A stretch of DNA of 38,978 bases from the NCBI GenBank assembly GCA_900320415.1, contig ONSE01000029.1, forward strand, positions 1 to 38,978. Direction: 5' to 3'. The DNA comes from an uncultured Eubacteriales bacterium. GTDB taxonomy: Bacteria > Bacillota > Clostridia > Oscillospirales > Acutalibacteraceae. Below the pieces are notes generated by a model, which saw only the letters and a program-made list of their open reading frames with translations, did not search any database and was not told the origin of the DNA. Shown here in pieces: positions 22,180-31,251 of the stretch (its first letter is position 1; each line of letters opens with the position of its first letter). The position numbers were made by a program, and so were the translations under genes.

Positions 22180-23916
22180 TTATCTGTCTCCTTTCTCAAT
22201 CGCGCCGAGCTTGCAGAGCTGGGTGCAGACGTCGCAGCCCACGCACTGGGTGAAGTCGATGGTCGCTTTCTTGTCTTTGAAGCTGATGGCGGGACAGCCG
22301 AGCTTCATGCACTGACGGCAGCCCACGCACTTGTCCTTGTTGACGGTGACGGGGGATTTCGCCTTGACGTATTTCAGAAGCATACAGGGTCTGCGTGAGA
22401 TGATCACGCTGGGAGCGCCCACGCTCAGCTCCTCGAGAACCGCTTCCTCACATTCCTTGAGATTGTAGGGATCAACGACTCTGACTCTCTCGATGCCGAT
22501 GGAACGGCAGAGAGCCTCAAGGTCGACAGCAAGGGCGGGATCGCCCTTGATGGTGTAGCCCGTGGTGGGGTTCTGCTGGTGACCCGTCATACCCGTGATG
22601 GAATTGTCGAGAATGATCACGGTCGAGTTGGAACCGTTGTAGGCGATATTGACAAGGCCTGTCATGCCGGAATGCATGAAGGTGGAGTCGCCGATAACGC
22701 AGACGGTTTTCTTTTCGCTGTCAGCGCCGCCCGCCTTATTGAAGCCGTGCAGTCCCGATACGGACGCGCCCATGCAGAGGGTGGAATCCAGCGCGAAGAG
22801 GGGCGCCGCGGAGCCGAGGGTGTAGCAGCCGATATCACCGAGGCAGGTGATTTTATGCTTGGCGAGCGTATAGAACAGGCCGCGGTGCGGACAGCCCGCG
22901 CACATGACAGGAGGACGCACGGGAACCTGTGTGTCGAGCGTGACGTTCTCGGGCTGAGGAAGACCGAACGCCGCGCGGATAGTGGTCTGGTTGTATTCAC
23001 CGATAGGTGAGAACATTTCCTTGCCGACGCAGGGAACGCCGATGGCGTTGAGGTGAGACTCGATGATGCCGTCAAGCTCCTCGACGACATAGAGCTTCTC
23101 CACATTCGCGGCAAAGTCCTTGATGATCTGTGTGGGAAGAGGATTGACGATGCCGAGCTTCAGCACGGAAACCGTGCTGCCGAATACCTCCTTGACATAC
23201 TGGTAGCAGGTACCGGAGCAGATGATGCCGATCTCGGTGCCGCCGATCTCCACGCGGTTGAGAGGGCTTGTCTCGGCAAGCTCAGCGATCCTGCGTGTGC
23301 GCTCCTCCACAAAGGGATGACGGCGGATAGCGTTGGCAGGCGCCATAATGTATTTCTGAGGATTCTTCTCGTAGGCGGGAAGCTCCTTCTCCACCCTGTC
23401 CTCCAGCTCGACAGCCGCCTGGGAGTGCGCGATACGGGTACACATACGCACAATGACGGGAGTATCAAACTCCTCGGACATCTCAAAAGCCGCCTTGACA
23501 AACTGCTTCGCCTCCGCGGAGTCGGCGGGCTCGAGCATGGGAACCTTCGCCGCAATCGCGTAGTGGCGGGAATCCTGTTCGTTCTGTGAGGAATGCATGG
23601 CGGGATCGTCGGCGACAAAAATCACCATTCCGCCGTTGACGCCTGTGTAGGAAAGGGTGAAGAGCGGATCCGCAGCGACGTTGAGTCCGACGTGCTTCAT
23701 GGCGCAGGCGCTGCGGACACCGCGCAGGGACGCACCAAACGCGACCTCTGCGGCGACCTTCTCGTTGGGCGCCCATTCACAGTAGATTTCATCGTACTTC
23801 GCGGCAAATTCCGTAATTTCGGTGGAAGGCGTACCGGGGTAGCTGGACACTACCTTGACGCCCGCTTCATAGAGACCTCTCGCGACAGCCTCGTTGCCTA
23901 ACATTAGCTTTTTCAC
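22180..23916 (-). CDS. iorA: IorA, indolepyruvate:ferredoxin oxidoreductase alpha subunit
   Basis: A 578-residue TPP-dependent subunit that oxidatively decarboxylates arylpyruvates (from Trp, Phe, Tyr) to aryl-acetyl-CoA and passes electrons to ferredoxin. The pyrimidine domain starts with YPGTPSTEI, and the TPP motif region is VIGDSTFMHSGMTGLVNIAYN. The C-terminus carries two ferredoxin-type [4Fe-4S] motifs (CVGCRQCMKLGCP and CVGCDVCTQLC). The start is GTG at 23916 with GGAGG ten bases upstream; an ATG four codons in is a possible alternative. It is the first gene of the iorA-iorB-paaK-ACT operon. Confidence 0.95.
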   Translation of the reverse strand: MKKLMLGNEAVARGLYEAGVKVVSSYPGTPSTEITEFAAKYDEIYCEWAPNEKVAAEVAFGASLRGVRSACAMKHVGLNVAADPLFTLSYTGVNGGMVIFVADDPAMHSSQNEQDSRHYAIAAKVPMLEPADSAEAKQFVKAAFEMSEEFDTPVIVRMCTRIAHSQAAVELEDRVEKELPAYEKNPQKYIMAPANAIRRHPFVEERTRRIAELAETSPLNRVEIGGTEIGIICSGTCYQYVKEVFGSTVSVLKLGIVNPLPTQIIKDFAANVEKLYVVEELDGIIESHLNAIGVPCVGKEMFSPIGEYNQTTIRAAFGLPQPENVTLDTQVPVRPPVMCAGCPHRGLFYTLAKHKITCLGDIGCYTLGSAAPLFALDSTLCMGASVSGLHGFNKAGGADSEKKTVCVIGDSTFMHSGMTGLVNIAYNGSNSTVIILDNSITGMTGHQQNPTTGYTIKGDPALAVDLEALCRSIGIERVRVVDPYNLKECEEAVLEELSVGAPSVIISRRPCMLLKYVKAKSPVTVNKDKCVGCRQCMKLGCPAISFKDKKATIDFTQCVGCDVCTQLCKLGAIEKGDR

Positions 23917-23983
23917 TTATTTTTGTCCTCCAGTAACAGCAGCCGCGCAGGACACAGCCGCCGAAATTTCATAATCGTTTTTG

Positions 23984-24012
23984 ATTATATCACAACCTCA
24001 CAAAAATTACAA
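23984..24012 (-). promoter_or_regulatory. Promoter of the iorA operon
   Basis: TTGTAA (complement of 24007-24012), 17-base spacer ending in TGA, and perfect TATAAT (complement of 23984-23989): an extended -10 promoter. The leader to GTG 23916 is about 60 bases. No clear terminator for dnaE is visible in 24013-24054, so some read-through from dnaE is possible. Confidence 0.75.
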
Positions 24013-24054
24013 GTATTGTCCTGTATTTTTGCACGCGGTCAATTTCCGTTTTTT

Positions 24055-27000
24055 CTACTTCACCACGACGTTTTTCTCTCCGAGCTGGTATTTCAGCTCG
24101 CGTATCATCACGTCGTTGAGACTCACCCACATATGCGAAGGCGCCTGCACCTGTTTTTTGATATCCGACAGATAGAATATCACGGGGGTTCTCCCGTCGA
24201 AGATATCCAGTACCCGCTTCGCTCTGCGGTAAAGCTCCGTGTTGAGATTGTCGATTTTTATGTAAAGCCTTTGCGGCCCTCGCCTCATTGCCGGAGGAGG
24301 AACAGCAGCAGCCTCCGTGACGTGCGGTACGCCTTGCTGCTCACACTCCTCATTTGTGCGCGCCAAATCAACCGTCTCGCAGATCATTTTGGGCTCCTCG
24401 TCTTCGCGGAAGCTGAGACTGCCCTTGACACAGACCACGTTGCTCTCGATCAGGTGGACGGCGCAGCGTTCAAAAACATTGGGGAACACAATCAGCTCCA
24501 TCGCGCCGAAGCGGTCCTCGACGGTGGCGAATGACATCATTTTGTTGGTCTTGGTAAGCTGCGTTTTCACCTTGGTGAGAATTCCCACCACGCAGACCTT
24601 TTGCCCGTCGCGGTAGCGGCGGTTCTCCTCGGAGATGATCTCGCCGATCCTGTCCGCCTTCAGCGCCTGCGCAAAGGTCTGATAATCATCCACAGGATGG
24701 CCGCTGAGGTACATACCGGCGATCTCGTTTTCCATGCGCAGCAGCTCATCCCGGGGAAACTCGGGCAGTTCGGGGATCTCGGGACCTGCGGAGGCTTTTT
24801 GGCTTTCCTCTCCCATATCAAAAAAGGACATCTGTCCGTTGAGATTGTGCTTTGCCTCATAATCAAGATCGTCGAGGACGCTTTTGCATACCGTCAGCAT
24901 CTGGCGGCGGTTCGCGCCCAGCCCGTCCAGCGCTCCGCATTTGATCAGGCTTTCAAGTGCGCGGCTGTTCATATTTCTGCCGTGCAGCCGCTTGCAGAAG
25001 TCGTAGAACGACTGATAGGGTACGTAACGGCGTTCCGTGATAATCTGGTCGATGAACTGTCTGCCGAGATTCTTGACGGCAAGCAGCCCGTAGCGGATAT
25101 CCCTGCCGCTGACCGCGAAGCCGAGCATACTGTAATTGACGTGCGGCGGCAGGACGCGGATGCCCATGCTCTTGCACTCGGCAGTGTAGCCCGCGAGCTT
25201 GTTCTGCTTGCTGAGCACCGAAGAAAGCAGGGCGGACATATATTCGCGCGGATAGTGGCATTTGAGCCACGCCGTGCGGTAAGAGACCATGGCGTAACAG
25301 GCGGCGTGAGATTTGTTGAAGGCGTATCGCGCGAAGCTCTCCATCTCGTCAAACAGAGCGACAGCCGTCCGGCGGTCCACACCGCGGCGCACGCAGCCCT
25401 CGGTGACGACGTTTCCGTTTTCGTCCGTTTCGCCGTTGATAAACACCTCGCGCTCGCGCTCCATGACCTCGGCCTTCTTTTTACTCATGGCGCGGCGGAC
25501 GATATCCGCTCTGCCGAGGCTGTAACCCGCGAGGGTAGTGAGTATCTGCATGACCTGCTCCTGATAGACGATACAGCCGTAGGTGACGCCGAGTATCTCT
25601 TTGAGCAGCGGATGCTTGTAGTGTACCTTCTGCGGATTATGGCGGCACTCAATGTAGGTGGGAATACTCGACATCGGGCCGGGACGGTAAAGCGACACAA
25701 CCGCGATCAGATCCTCAATACAGTCGGGCTTGAGCCGCGTCAGAACGTTTTTCATGCCCTGGCTTTCGAACTGGAACACGCCGTCGGTGCTGCCCCTTGA
25801 GAACAGCTCGAACACCTTGGGGTCGTCTATGCGGATCTCATCGGGATCGAACGAGGGGTCCCTGCGCCGGATCTGCGTTTCCGCGTCGTGGATGGTGGTG
25901 AGGTTGGTGAGAGCGAGAAAGTCCATCTTGAGGAGTCCCAGCTCCTCGAGCGTCGTCATGGTGAACTGCGCGATGACGCTGCCCTCGCTCTTGGAGAGCG
26001 GCACATAATCGGATACGGGGTTCTCGGTGATCACCACGCCCGCGGCGTGGATCCCCGACTGCCGCGGCATTCCCTCGATGCGGACGGCGTAATCTATCAG
26101 CTCACGGACGCGGCTGTCCTCCTGATTGCGGAGCTTTAAGTCCGCGCTGTGCTCCACGGCTGCCTGTATGGTGTCATTGTCGGGCATCAGCTTCGCGATG
26201 CGGTCTACCTCCGCATAGGGCATTCCGAGCACTCTGCCGACGTCCCTGACAGCGAGCTTCGCTCCCATCCTGCCGAAGGTGATGATTTGCGAAACGTGAT
26301 CCTCGCCGTATTTTCGTATCACGTAATCAATGACCTCTCCCCTTCTCTCGCTGCAGAAGTCGATATCGAAATCGGGCATACTGACACGCTCGGGATTGAG
26401 GAAACGCTCAAAGAGCAGGTTGTATTTGATGGGATCCACCGCCGTGATGCCGATGCAGTAGGCACAGAGCGAGCCCGCGCCCGAGCCTCTGCCGGGGCCG
26501 ACGGGGATGTCGTTTGACTTGGCGTACTGCACAAAGTCATTGACGATCAAGTAGTAATCGACAAAGCCCATATTCGAAATCACGCTGATTTCACGTTCCA
26601 GACGGTCAATCAGGCTTTGGTCGGGGTGGTCGCCGTAGTGCCTGTACAAGCCCTGATAGCAGTGACGGCGGAAGTATTCCAGATGATCCTCGTTTTTCGG
26701 GGTTTCAAAATGCGGCAGCTTGCGCACGCCGAACTCGAATTCCACCTGACAGCGCATGGCGATCTCGTGGGTGTTTTCAATCGCCTGCGGGTACCGCGAG
26801 AACAGCTCGTACATTTCCTCTTCGTCCTTGAGATAGAACTCATTGGTCTGAAACTCCATGCGGTCTGGGTCGTCGAGCGTGCGGTTGGTCTGGATGCAGA
26901 GGAGGATACTGTGGGTCTTGCTGTCCTCCTTCTCAATGTAATGGCTGTCGTTGGTCGCGACGATGCCGACGCCGATCTCCTCGGCAATGCGCACCAGATC

Positions 27001-27555
27001 GGGGATGATGCGCTGCTGCTCGGGTATTCCGTGATCCTGCAGCTCAATGTAAAAATGATCCGCGCCGAAGAGGTCACGGTAATATTCCGCCTTCTTCTTC
27101 GCGCCCTGATAATCGCCTGCCAGCAGTCTGTGCGGAATCTCACCCGCCAGACAGGCGGACAGGCAGATCAGTCCCTCGCGGTACTCCTCCAGCAGCTCGT
27201 CGTCGATGCGCGGCTTCGAGTAAAAGCCCTCTGTGAAGCCCTTCGAAACGAGCTTGATCAGATTTTGGTAGCCCGTGTTGTTCTCACAGAGAAGCACCAT
27301 ATGGTAGTATTTTTCCGAGGAGGTCTTGTCAAAGCGGGAATTCGGCGCGACATAGACCTCACAGCCGATGACGGGATGAATATTCTCCTTTTTGCAGGCG
27401 CGGTAAAAGTCTATCACGCCGTACATCACCCCATGGTCGGTGATGGCGAGAGAATCAAAGCCCTTGCGCTTTGCCGCCCCGGCGATCTCTGAAATACGGC
27501 ACGCGCCGTCGAGGAGGCTGTATTCGGTATGAACGTGTAGATGCGTGAATGACAT
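24055..27555 (-). CDS. dnaE: DnaE, DNA polymerase III alpha subunit
   Basis: This 1166-residue C-family replicative polymerase begins with a PHP domain (HLHVHTEYSLLDG, metal-binding His pair at residues 7 and 9). The polymerase core has GPGRGSGAGSLCAYCIGIT and the catalytic aspartates in MPDFDIDFCSERR. Later come the tandem helix-hairpin-helix region and an OB fold (VCVVGILTKVKTQLTKTNKMMSFATVED). There is no built-in exonuclease domain, which separates it from PolC. In Clostridia DnaE usually acts beside PolC in primer extension and repair. AGGTGATG precedes ATG 27555, 13 bases after xseA. Confidence 0.97.
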   Translation of the reverse strand: MSFTHLHVHTEYSLLDGACRISEIAGAAKRKGFDSLAITDHGVMYGVIDFYRACKKENIHPVIGCEVYVAPNSRFDKTSSEKYYHMVLLCENNTGYQNLIKLVSKGFTEGFYSKPRIDDELLEEYREGLICLSACLAGEIPHRLLAGDYQGAKKKAEYYRDLFGADHFYIELQDHGIPEQQRIIPDLVRIAEEIGVGIVATNDSHYIEKEDSKTHSILLCIQTNRTLDDPDRMEFQTNEFYLKDEEEMYELFSRYPQAIENTHEIAMRCQVEFEFGVRKLPHFETPKNEDHLEYFRRHCYQGLYRHYGDHPDQSLIDRLEREISVISNMGFVDYYLIVNDFVQYAKSNDIPVGPGRGSGAGSLCAYCIGITAVDPIKYNLLFERFLNPERVSMPDFDIDFCSERRGEVIDYVIRKYGEDHVSQIITFGRMGAKLAVRDVGRVLGMPYAEVDRIAKLMPDNDTIQAAVEHSADLKLRNQEDSRVRELIDYAVRIEGMPRQSGIHAAGVVITENPVSDYVPLSKSEGSVIAQFTMTTLEELGLLKMDFLALTNLTTIHDAETQIRRRDPSFDPDEIRIDDPKVFELFSRGSTDGVFQFESQGMKNVLTRLKPDCIEDLIAVVSLYRPGPMSSIPTYIECRHNPQKVHYKHPLLKEILGVTYGCIVYQEQVMQILTTLAGYSLGRADIVRRAMSKKKAEVMEREREVFINGETDENGNVVTEGCVRRGVDRRTAVALFDEMESFARYAFNKSHAACYAMVSYRTAWLKCHYPREYMSALLSSVLSKQNKLAGYTAECKSMGIRVLPPHVNYSMLGFAVSGRDIRYGLLAVKNLGRQFIDQIITERRYVPYQSFYDFCKRLHGRNMNSRALESLIKCGALDGLGANRRQMLTVCKSVLDDLDYEAKHNLNGQMSFFDMGEESQKASAGPEIPELPEFPRDELLRMENEIAGMYLSGHPVDDYQTFAQALKADRIGEIISEENRRYRDGQKVCVVGILTKVKTQLTKTNKMMSFATVEDRFGAMELIVFPNVFERCAVHLIESNVVCVKGSLSFREDEEPKMICETVDLARTNEECEQQGVPHVTEAAAVPPPAMRRGPQRLYIKIDNLNTELYRRAKRVLDIFDGRTPVIFYLSDIKKQVQAPSHMWVSLNDVMIRELKYQLGEKNVVVK

Positions 27556-27568
27556 TTTTCATCACCTG

Positions 27569-28783
27569 TCAATCTTTGGAAACAACGGCGGTCACGCTGC
27601 CGTCGGTGAGGGTGAGCGTAAACTCGTCCCCCTTTTTCAGCTGGGTTTTGCTGGTAATGACCGCGCCGTCCTTTTCCGCTACGGCGTAGCCGCGCGCGAG
27701 AACAGAGAGAGGATTGAGGCTTTCAAGCTTTGAGGCGGTCGCCCTGACGCGGTTCTCACACTCGGCAAGCTTCATCTCCATCGCGTTGCGCATCCGCGTT
27801 TCGCAGAGCGCGAAAATTCCCTCATAGCGGTCGAAGGACTTCTGCGGCGAAAGCGCCTCAAGCATTCTCTGTGTGTCCTTCAAGCGCTTCGAGCAATTGT
27901 CGTAGCGCTGCTTGACGAGCGCGTTGATATTCTTGTGAAGGGCATTGTACTGCGTTTTCAGCTCCGCCCTGTCCGGCACGGCGATTTCCGCCGCTGCGGA
28001 CGGCGTCGGGGCACGCAAATCCGCGACAAAGTCGCAGATAGTAAAGTCTATTTCATGGCCGACAGCGGAAATGATCGGAGTTTTGCACTCGTATACGGCG
28101 CGGGCGAGCTGTTCATCGTTGAACGCCCACAGATCCTCAATGGATCCGCCTCCCCTGCCGATGATAATGGTATCGCAAAGCGCCGATTCGTCCAGCTCGC
28201 GCACCGCCTGTGTGAGCTGCGGCGCGGCGCTGTCACCCTGTACGAGAGTCGGATACAGAATCACGTCGATACAGGGAAAACGGCGGTACAGGATATTTTT
28301 GATATCCTGAAAGGCGGCGCCCGTCGGCGAGGTGATCACGCCGATCACACGCGGAAAGCGCGGTATCGGCTTTTTATGCGCGGGGTCAAACAGGCCCTGC
28401 GCCTCGAGCTTCTTCTTGAGCTGCTCAAAAGCTAAATTGAGCGCGCCGACACCGTCGGGCTGCATATCCTCGATGATGATCTGATATTTGCCGTGCGGCG
28501 GATACAGCTCGATCCTGCCGCGGCAGATCACCTTCATGCCGTCGGCAGGCTGAAATTTGAGAGAGCGGGCGAAGCCCGCGAACAGCGTCGCGCTGAGTAC
28601 CGCGCCGCTGTCCTTGAGCACAAAATAATTGTGACCGTTCGGCTTGAAGCCGCGCATACCCGAGATTTCCCCCGTGACAAACACAGTCATGAGCCGAGGG
28701 TCGCTCTCGATGGTGCTTTTGATGTATTGCGTTATCTGACTGACTGTCAGACAGGTTGGTTTATTTATGGTCGGTGTGTACAT
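27569..28783 (-). CDS. xseA: XseA, exodeoxyribonuclease VII large subunit
   Basis: A 404-residue single-strand exonuclease subunit. The N-terminal OB fold (FVTGEISGMRGFKPNGHNYFVLKD) is followed by the catalytic-domain phrases GVITSPTGAAFQDI and IIGRGGGSIEDLWAFNDE, a long coiled-coil stretch and a C-terminal barrel. ATG 28783 is preferred to an in-frame start at 28918: AGGAAG sits just before it, and homology begins there (LTVSQITQYIK). It overlaps the TsaD-like gene by 23 bases. The small subunit gene xseB, normally next to xseA, is missing: dnaE starts 13 bases downstream. Confidence 0.95.
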   Translation of the reverse strand: MYTPTINKPTCLTVSQITQYIKSTIESDPRLMTVFVTGEISGMRGFKPNGHNYFVLKDSGAVLSATLFAGFARSLKFQPADGMKVICRGRIELYPPHGKYQIIIEDMQPDGVGALNLAFEQLKKKLEAQGLFDPAHKKPIPRFPRVIGVITSPTGAAFQDIKNILYRRFPCIDVILYPTLVQGDSAAPQLTQAVRELDESALCDTIIIGRGGGSIEDLWAFNDEQLARAVYECKTPIISAVGHEIDFTICDFVADLRAPTPSAAAEIAVPDRAELKTQYNALHKNINALVKQRYDNCSKRLKDTQRMLEALSPQKSFDRYEGIFALCETRMRNAMEMKLAECENRVRATASKLESLNPLSVLARGYAVAEKDGAVITSKTQLKKGDEFTLTLTDGSVTAVVSKD

Positions 28784-29714
28784 ACTGATACTTCCTGAAG
28801 CACAAACAGGCGATTCCCGCCGCGTTATCCGACGAAAAGACAGGCTCGGCAAAAACCGCGTTGTATTTTTCTGTAAAAGAATTTTTGATGATAGAGTCAG
28901 ACATAACGCCCCCCGCATAGACCGCCGTCATTTTGCCGTGACGCTCCATTATCGCGTCGGTCATCAAGGCAAGCGTCTGCCGGATGTATTCCAAACAGAA
29001 CGCCGCGACATAGGACTTGCTTCTGCCCTCGCCGATCAGCCTTTGACAGAGATTCTCCACGCCGCTGAGGCAGCAGTCGCAGCCCTTGAGCTTGGGATGA
29101 ACCCTGATGCTTTCGGTGTTTTGCAGCGCGAGCCTCTCCAGCTCCATTCCGCACGGAAAGCGCAATCCGAGCATCAGGCCTACCCTGTCAACCGCCTGTC
29201 CCGCGTTGAGGTCGAGCGTTTTGGCTGCCGGCTCCAGATCAAAGCCGCAGCCTTTGCCATCGGCGATCACCGCCTCGGTGGTGCCGCCGCTGACATGGAA
29301 GGCGAGAAAGCGTTTGTCAAACAAATCCGTCCGCCCCGCGCTGAACAGCGCCGCCGCGATATGTCCCTCCTGATGTGAAAACGGAAACAGCGGGATCTTG
29401 AGTGCGGAGGATAAAATTTTTGCCGTGTTCTCCCCGACGGTGAAACACGGCATATAAGAGCCTTCCATGGGACGCGGGCGGACTGACGCGCCGATCGCGG
29501 CAATCCGCGTTGTATCGACATCCTTCACCAGCTCCGAAAACAGACGGTGCAGCTGCGCGGTATGGTGGAACACCGCGTCGCTCTGGCGCAATCCCAACTG
29601 CCCCTCCCTGACGGGAAGGAGCTGCTTGCGCTGCAGCATTTCGCCCGTTTCGCTGTCATACAGCGCGGTGGAGGTGGTGTAATTCGAGGTGTCTATTCCG
29701 AGAAACAGACTCAT
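28761..29714 (-). CDS. TsaD/Kae1-like (peptidase M22 fold) paralogue
   Basis: A 317-residue ASKHA-fold protein that resembles TsaD but is shorter. It starts LGIDTSNYTTSTALYD (canonical TsaD has IETSCDETS). It keeps the metal-binding HxxxH in FSHQEGHIAAAL, the nucleotide loop HVSGGTTEAV and the late AGGVMSDSII. These suggest ATP/metal binding. True TsaD makes the t6A tRNA modification; this subgroup, located between nusB and xseA in Clostridia, lacks an assigned role, so t6A activity should not be assumed. It overlaps nusB by four bases (ATGA) and xseA by 23. Confidence 0.85.
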   Translation of the reverse strand: MSLFLGIDTSNYTTSTALYDSETGEMLQRKQLLPVREGQLGLRQSDAVFHHTAQLHRLFSELVKDVDTTRIAAIGASVRPRPMEGSYMPCFTVGENTAKILSSALKIPLFPFSHQEGHIAAALFSAGRTDLFDKRFLAFHVSGGTTEAVIADGKGCGFDLEPAAKTLDLNAGQAVDRVGLMLGLRFPCGMELERLALQNTESIRVHPKLKGCDCCLSGVENLCQRLIGEGRSKSYVAAFCLEYIRQTLALMTDAIMERHGKMTAVYAGGVMSDSIIKNSFTEKYNAVFAEPVFSSDNAAGIACLCFRKYQYVHTDHK

Positions 29715-30145
29715 TTCTCCGCCCCTTTCGCGCGGATCAGAGAACCGAGAATACCATTGACAAAGCCGCTTTCGTCAATGGTATACTTCTTGGCAAGCTC
29801 CACCGCCTCATTGACCGAAACGCTGTCGGGAACGCTCTCGAGATATAATATTTCATAGACCGCAAGGCGGAGAATCGCGAGCGAGGGACGCGAGATGCGG
29901 CGCAGCGACCAGCCTTTTTTGAGATATTTCGAGATCTCCGCGTCGATCTCGTCACGCCTTGCCTCGATTCCCGTGGCCACCGCCTGCGCGTAACCGCAGA
30001 CGCCGCCGACAAACATTTCACTGTTGTCCTCGATGGTAGCCTCCAGCGGCTCGTCGTCAAAGGATTTGGAGAAAAGCAGCATAAACGCCTGCTCTCTCGC
30101 CTCGCTCCTGCTGAGCTTCACTTCCCGGTTTTCTGTTTCACACAT
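29711..30145 (-). CDS. nusB: NusB, transcription antitermination factor
   Basis: A 144-residue all-helical protein that with NusE/S10 binds boxA RNA to allow antitermination in rRNA operons. The pattern SRSEAREQAFMLLFS at the start, then the late SRPSLAILRLAVYEIL and VSVNEAVELAKKYTIDESGFVNGIL, is diagnostic. The length is normal. It is first in the operon with its own promoter, and its stop overlaps the next start (ATGA). The RBS is weak (GGGAT), which may limit its output. Confidence 0.96.
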   Translation of the reverse strand: MCETENREVKLSRSEAREQAFMLLFSKSFDDEPLEATIEDNSEMFVGGVCGYAQAVATGIEARRDEIDAEISKYLKKGWSLRRISRPSLAILRLAVYEILYLESVPDSVSVNEAVELAKKYTIDESGFVNGILGSLIRAKGAEK

Positions 30146-30177
30146 TTAGATCCCAACTTTACTTTTTATTCCGTTTT

Positions 30178-30206
30178 ATTATAGCACAACTGTTTGAAAA
30201 TGTAAA
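30178..30206 (-). promoter_or_regulatory. Promoter of the nusB operon
   Basis: TTTACA (complement of 30201-30206), 17-base spacer ending in TGC, perfect TATAAT (complement of 30178-30183), an extended -10 type. It begins right where the spoIIIA terminator T-run ends. Confidence 0.78.
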
Positions 30207-30209
30207 CAG

Positions 30210-30237
30210 AAAAAAAGAGACGGATTTGCTCCGTCTC
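30210..30237 (-). terminator. spoIIIA operon terminator
   Basis: GAGACGGA (30217-30224) pairs with TCCGTCTC (30230-30237) around a 5-base loop and is followed leftward by seven T. It lies eight bases after the spoIIIAH stop and separates sporulation from housekeeping transcription. Confidence 0.9.
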
Positions 30238-30244
30238 CCTGTCG

Positions 30245-30784
30245 CTACGCGCCCACGACCGAGATGTTCTCATAGGACACGTCATAATGTGAGATCACCG
30301 CGTCGTCGGCGATCAGCACCGTCGCATCGTTCAGCTCGGATTCAGGCACCACTACAGTCACACCCTCGTCGCTGATCCAGCACAGGCACTCCGAAAAGCC
30401 CTTTGCCTTGATTATTCCCTCGATGCTTTCCTGAATGGTGAAGTTTTTCAGTATCTTCTCCACATTCTTCTGCGCCTCGCTGATATCGTCGGCATTGGCG
30501 TTTTCCATGTCAAAGATCTCCTTCGCCTCGTCAAGCACCTTGTCCTGAGCAGCCTGACGCTTGGTGCGCTCCGACGAAAAATAGTCCGTTGTTTCCCGGC
30601 TGAGCGACGCCGTCTGCTTCGCTTCATCAGCGGTGGACGCCGGCGTGGCGTTGACATAGGACGCCGCCCCCAGTTCCTTGCTCCTGACCGAGGGCGCCGA
30701 CGTGAACTGCCAGTTGACGTATACCGCCGCGCCTAGGGCGAGGACGATCGCCGCCGAGATGATGTACCGTTTCTGAAATTTCAT
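30245..30784 (-). CDS. spoIIIAH: SpoIIIAH, channel ring protein of the mother cell
   Basis: A 179-residue single-pass protein. An N-terminal membrane anchor (YIISAAIVLALGAAVYVNW) is followed by a linker and the C-terminal YscJ/FliF-like ring domain (from about FDMENANADDISEAQKNVEKIL). In sporulation it binds SpoIIQ from the forespore and forms a ring of the feeding-tube channel. ATG 30784 has AGGG upstream and places the anchor right at the start. Sequence is less conserved than its neighbours, but position and architecture support the call. Confidence 0.9.
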   Translation of the reverse strand: MKFQKRYIISAAIVLALGAAVYVNWQFTSAPSVRSKELGAASYVNATPASTADEAKQTASLSRETTDYFSSERTKRQAAQDKVLDEAKEIFDMENANADDISEAQKNVEKILKNFTIQESIEGIIKAKGFSECLCWISDEGVTVVVPESELNDATVLIADDAVISHYDVSYENISVVGA

Positions 30785-30795
30785 ATGACCAACCC

Positions 30796-31245
30796 TCATT
30801 CTGATAATTTTGTAATACATACCTTTGCCGTTGATATGTCGAGCGCCTTGGTCACCGCCTCGGTGATCCGCTCCACGACAACAGGCTTGTCACCGCCTTC
30901 ACATACGACGAGCACACCGCGAATCAGCGGCTCGACTTCCTTGGTTTTTGTGGTGCTGTCGCGCAGATAGACGTACTCGACGCTGTTCTCCATCGTCAGC
31001 AGCACCTTGGTTTTCCCCGCTCCCTCGATGCGCGATATCACCGACTCGAGGTCGCTCTCAATTTCTGTGCTGTAGGTCTTTACGGAAAACTCCTCATTCC
31101 TTTCTCTCGGCGCGCAACCGGTAAAATCCACGCTTGACAGCAGTATCAGCGCGATTCCCGCAGCGCCCGCTATCATAATCATTTTGCGCAGCCTGCCGCT
31201 GTCGGCAAATTGATTGAGCTTTTCGTTCAGCTTGCCGTCTTTCAT
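30796..31245 (-). CDS. spoIIIAG: SpoIIIAG, stage III sporulation channel ring protein
   Basis: A 149-residue protein with a cytoplasmic N-terminus and one membrane helix (MIMIAGAAGIALILLSSV). Its ring-building domain follows, with the typical LESVISRIEGAGKTKVLLTMENSVEYVY and RGVLVVCEGGDKPVVVERITEAVTKAL. In the SpoIIIA-SpoIIQ complex it forms the large mother-cell ring. GGAG inside the end of spoIIIAF serves as RBS. spoIIIAH starts 11 bases downstream. Confidence 0.94.
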   Translation of the reverse strand: MKDGKLNEKLNQFADSGRLRKMIMIAGAAGIALILLSSVDFTGCAPRERNEEFSVKTYSTEIESDLESVISRIEGAGKTKVLLTMENSVEYVYLRDSTTKTKEVEPLIRGVLVVCEGGDKPVVVERITEAVTKALDISTAKVCITKLSE

Positions 31246-31251
31246 TTTTCT

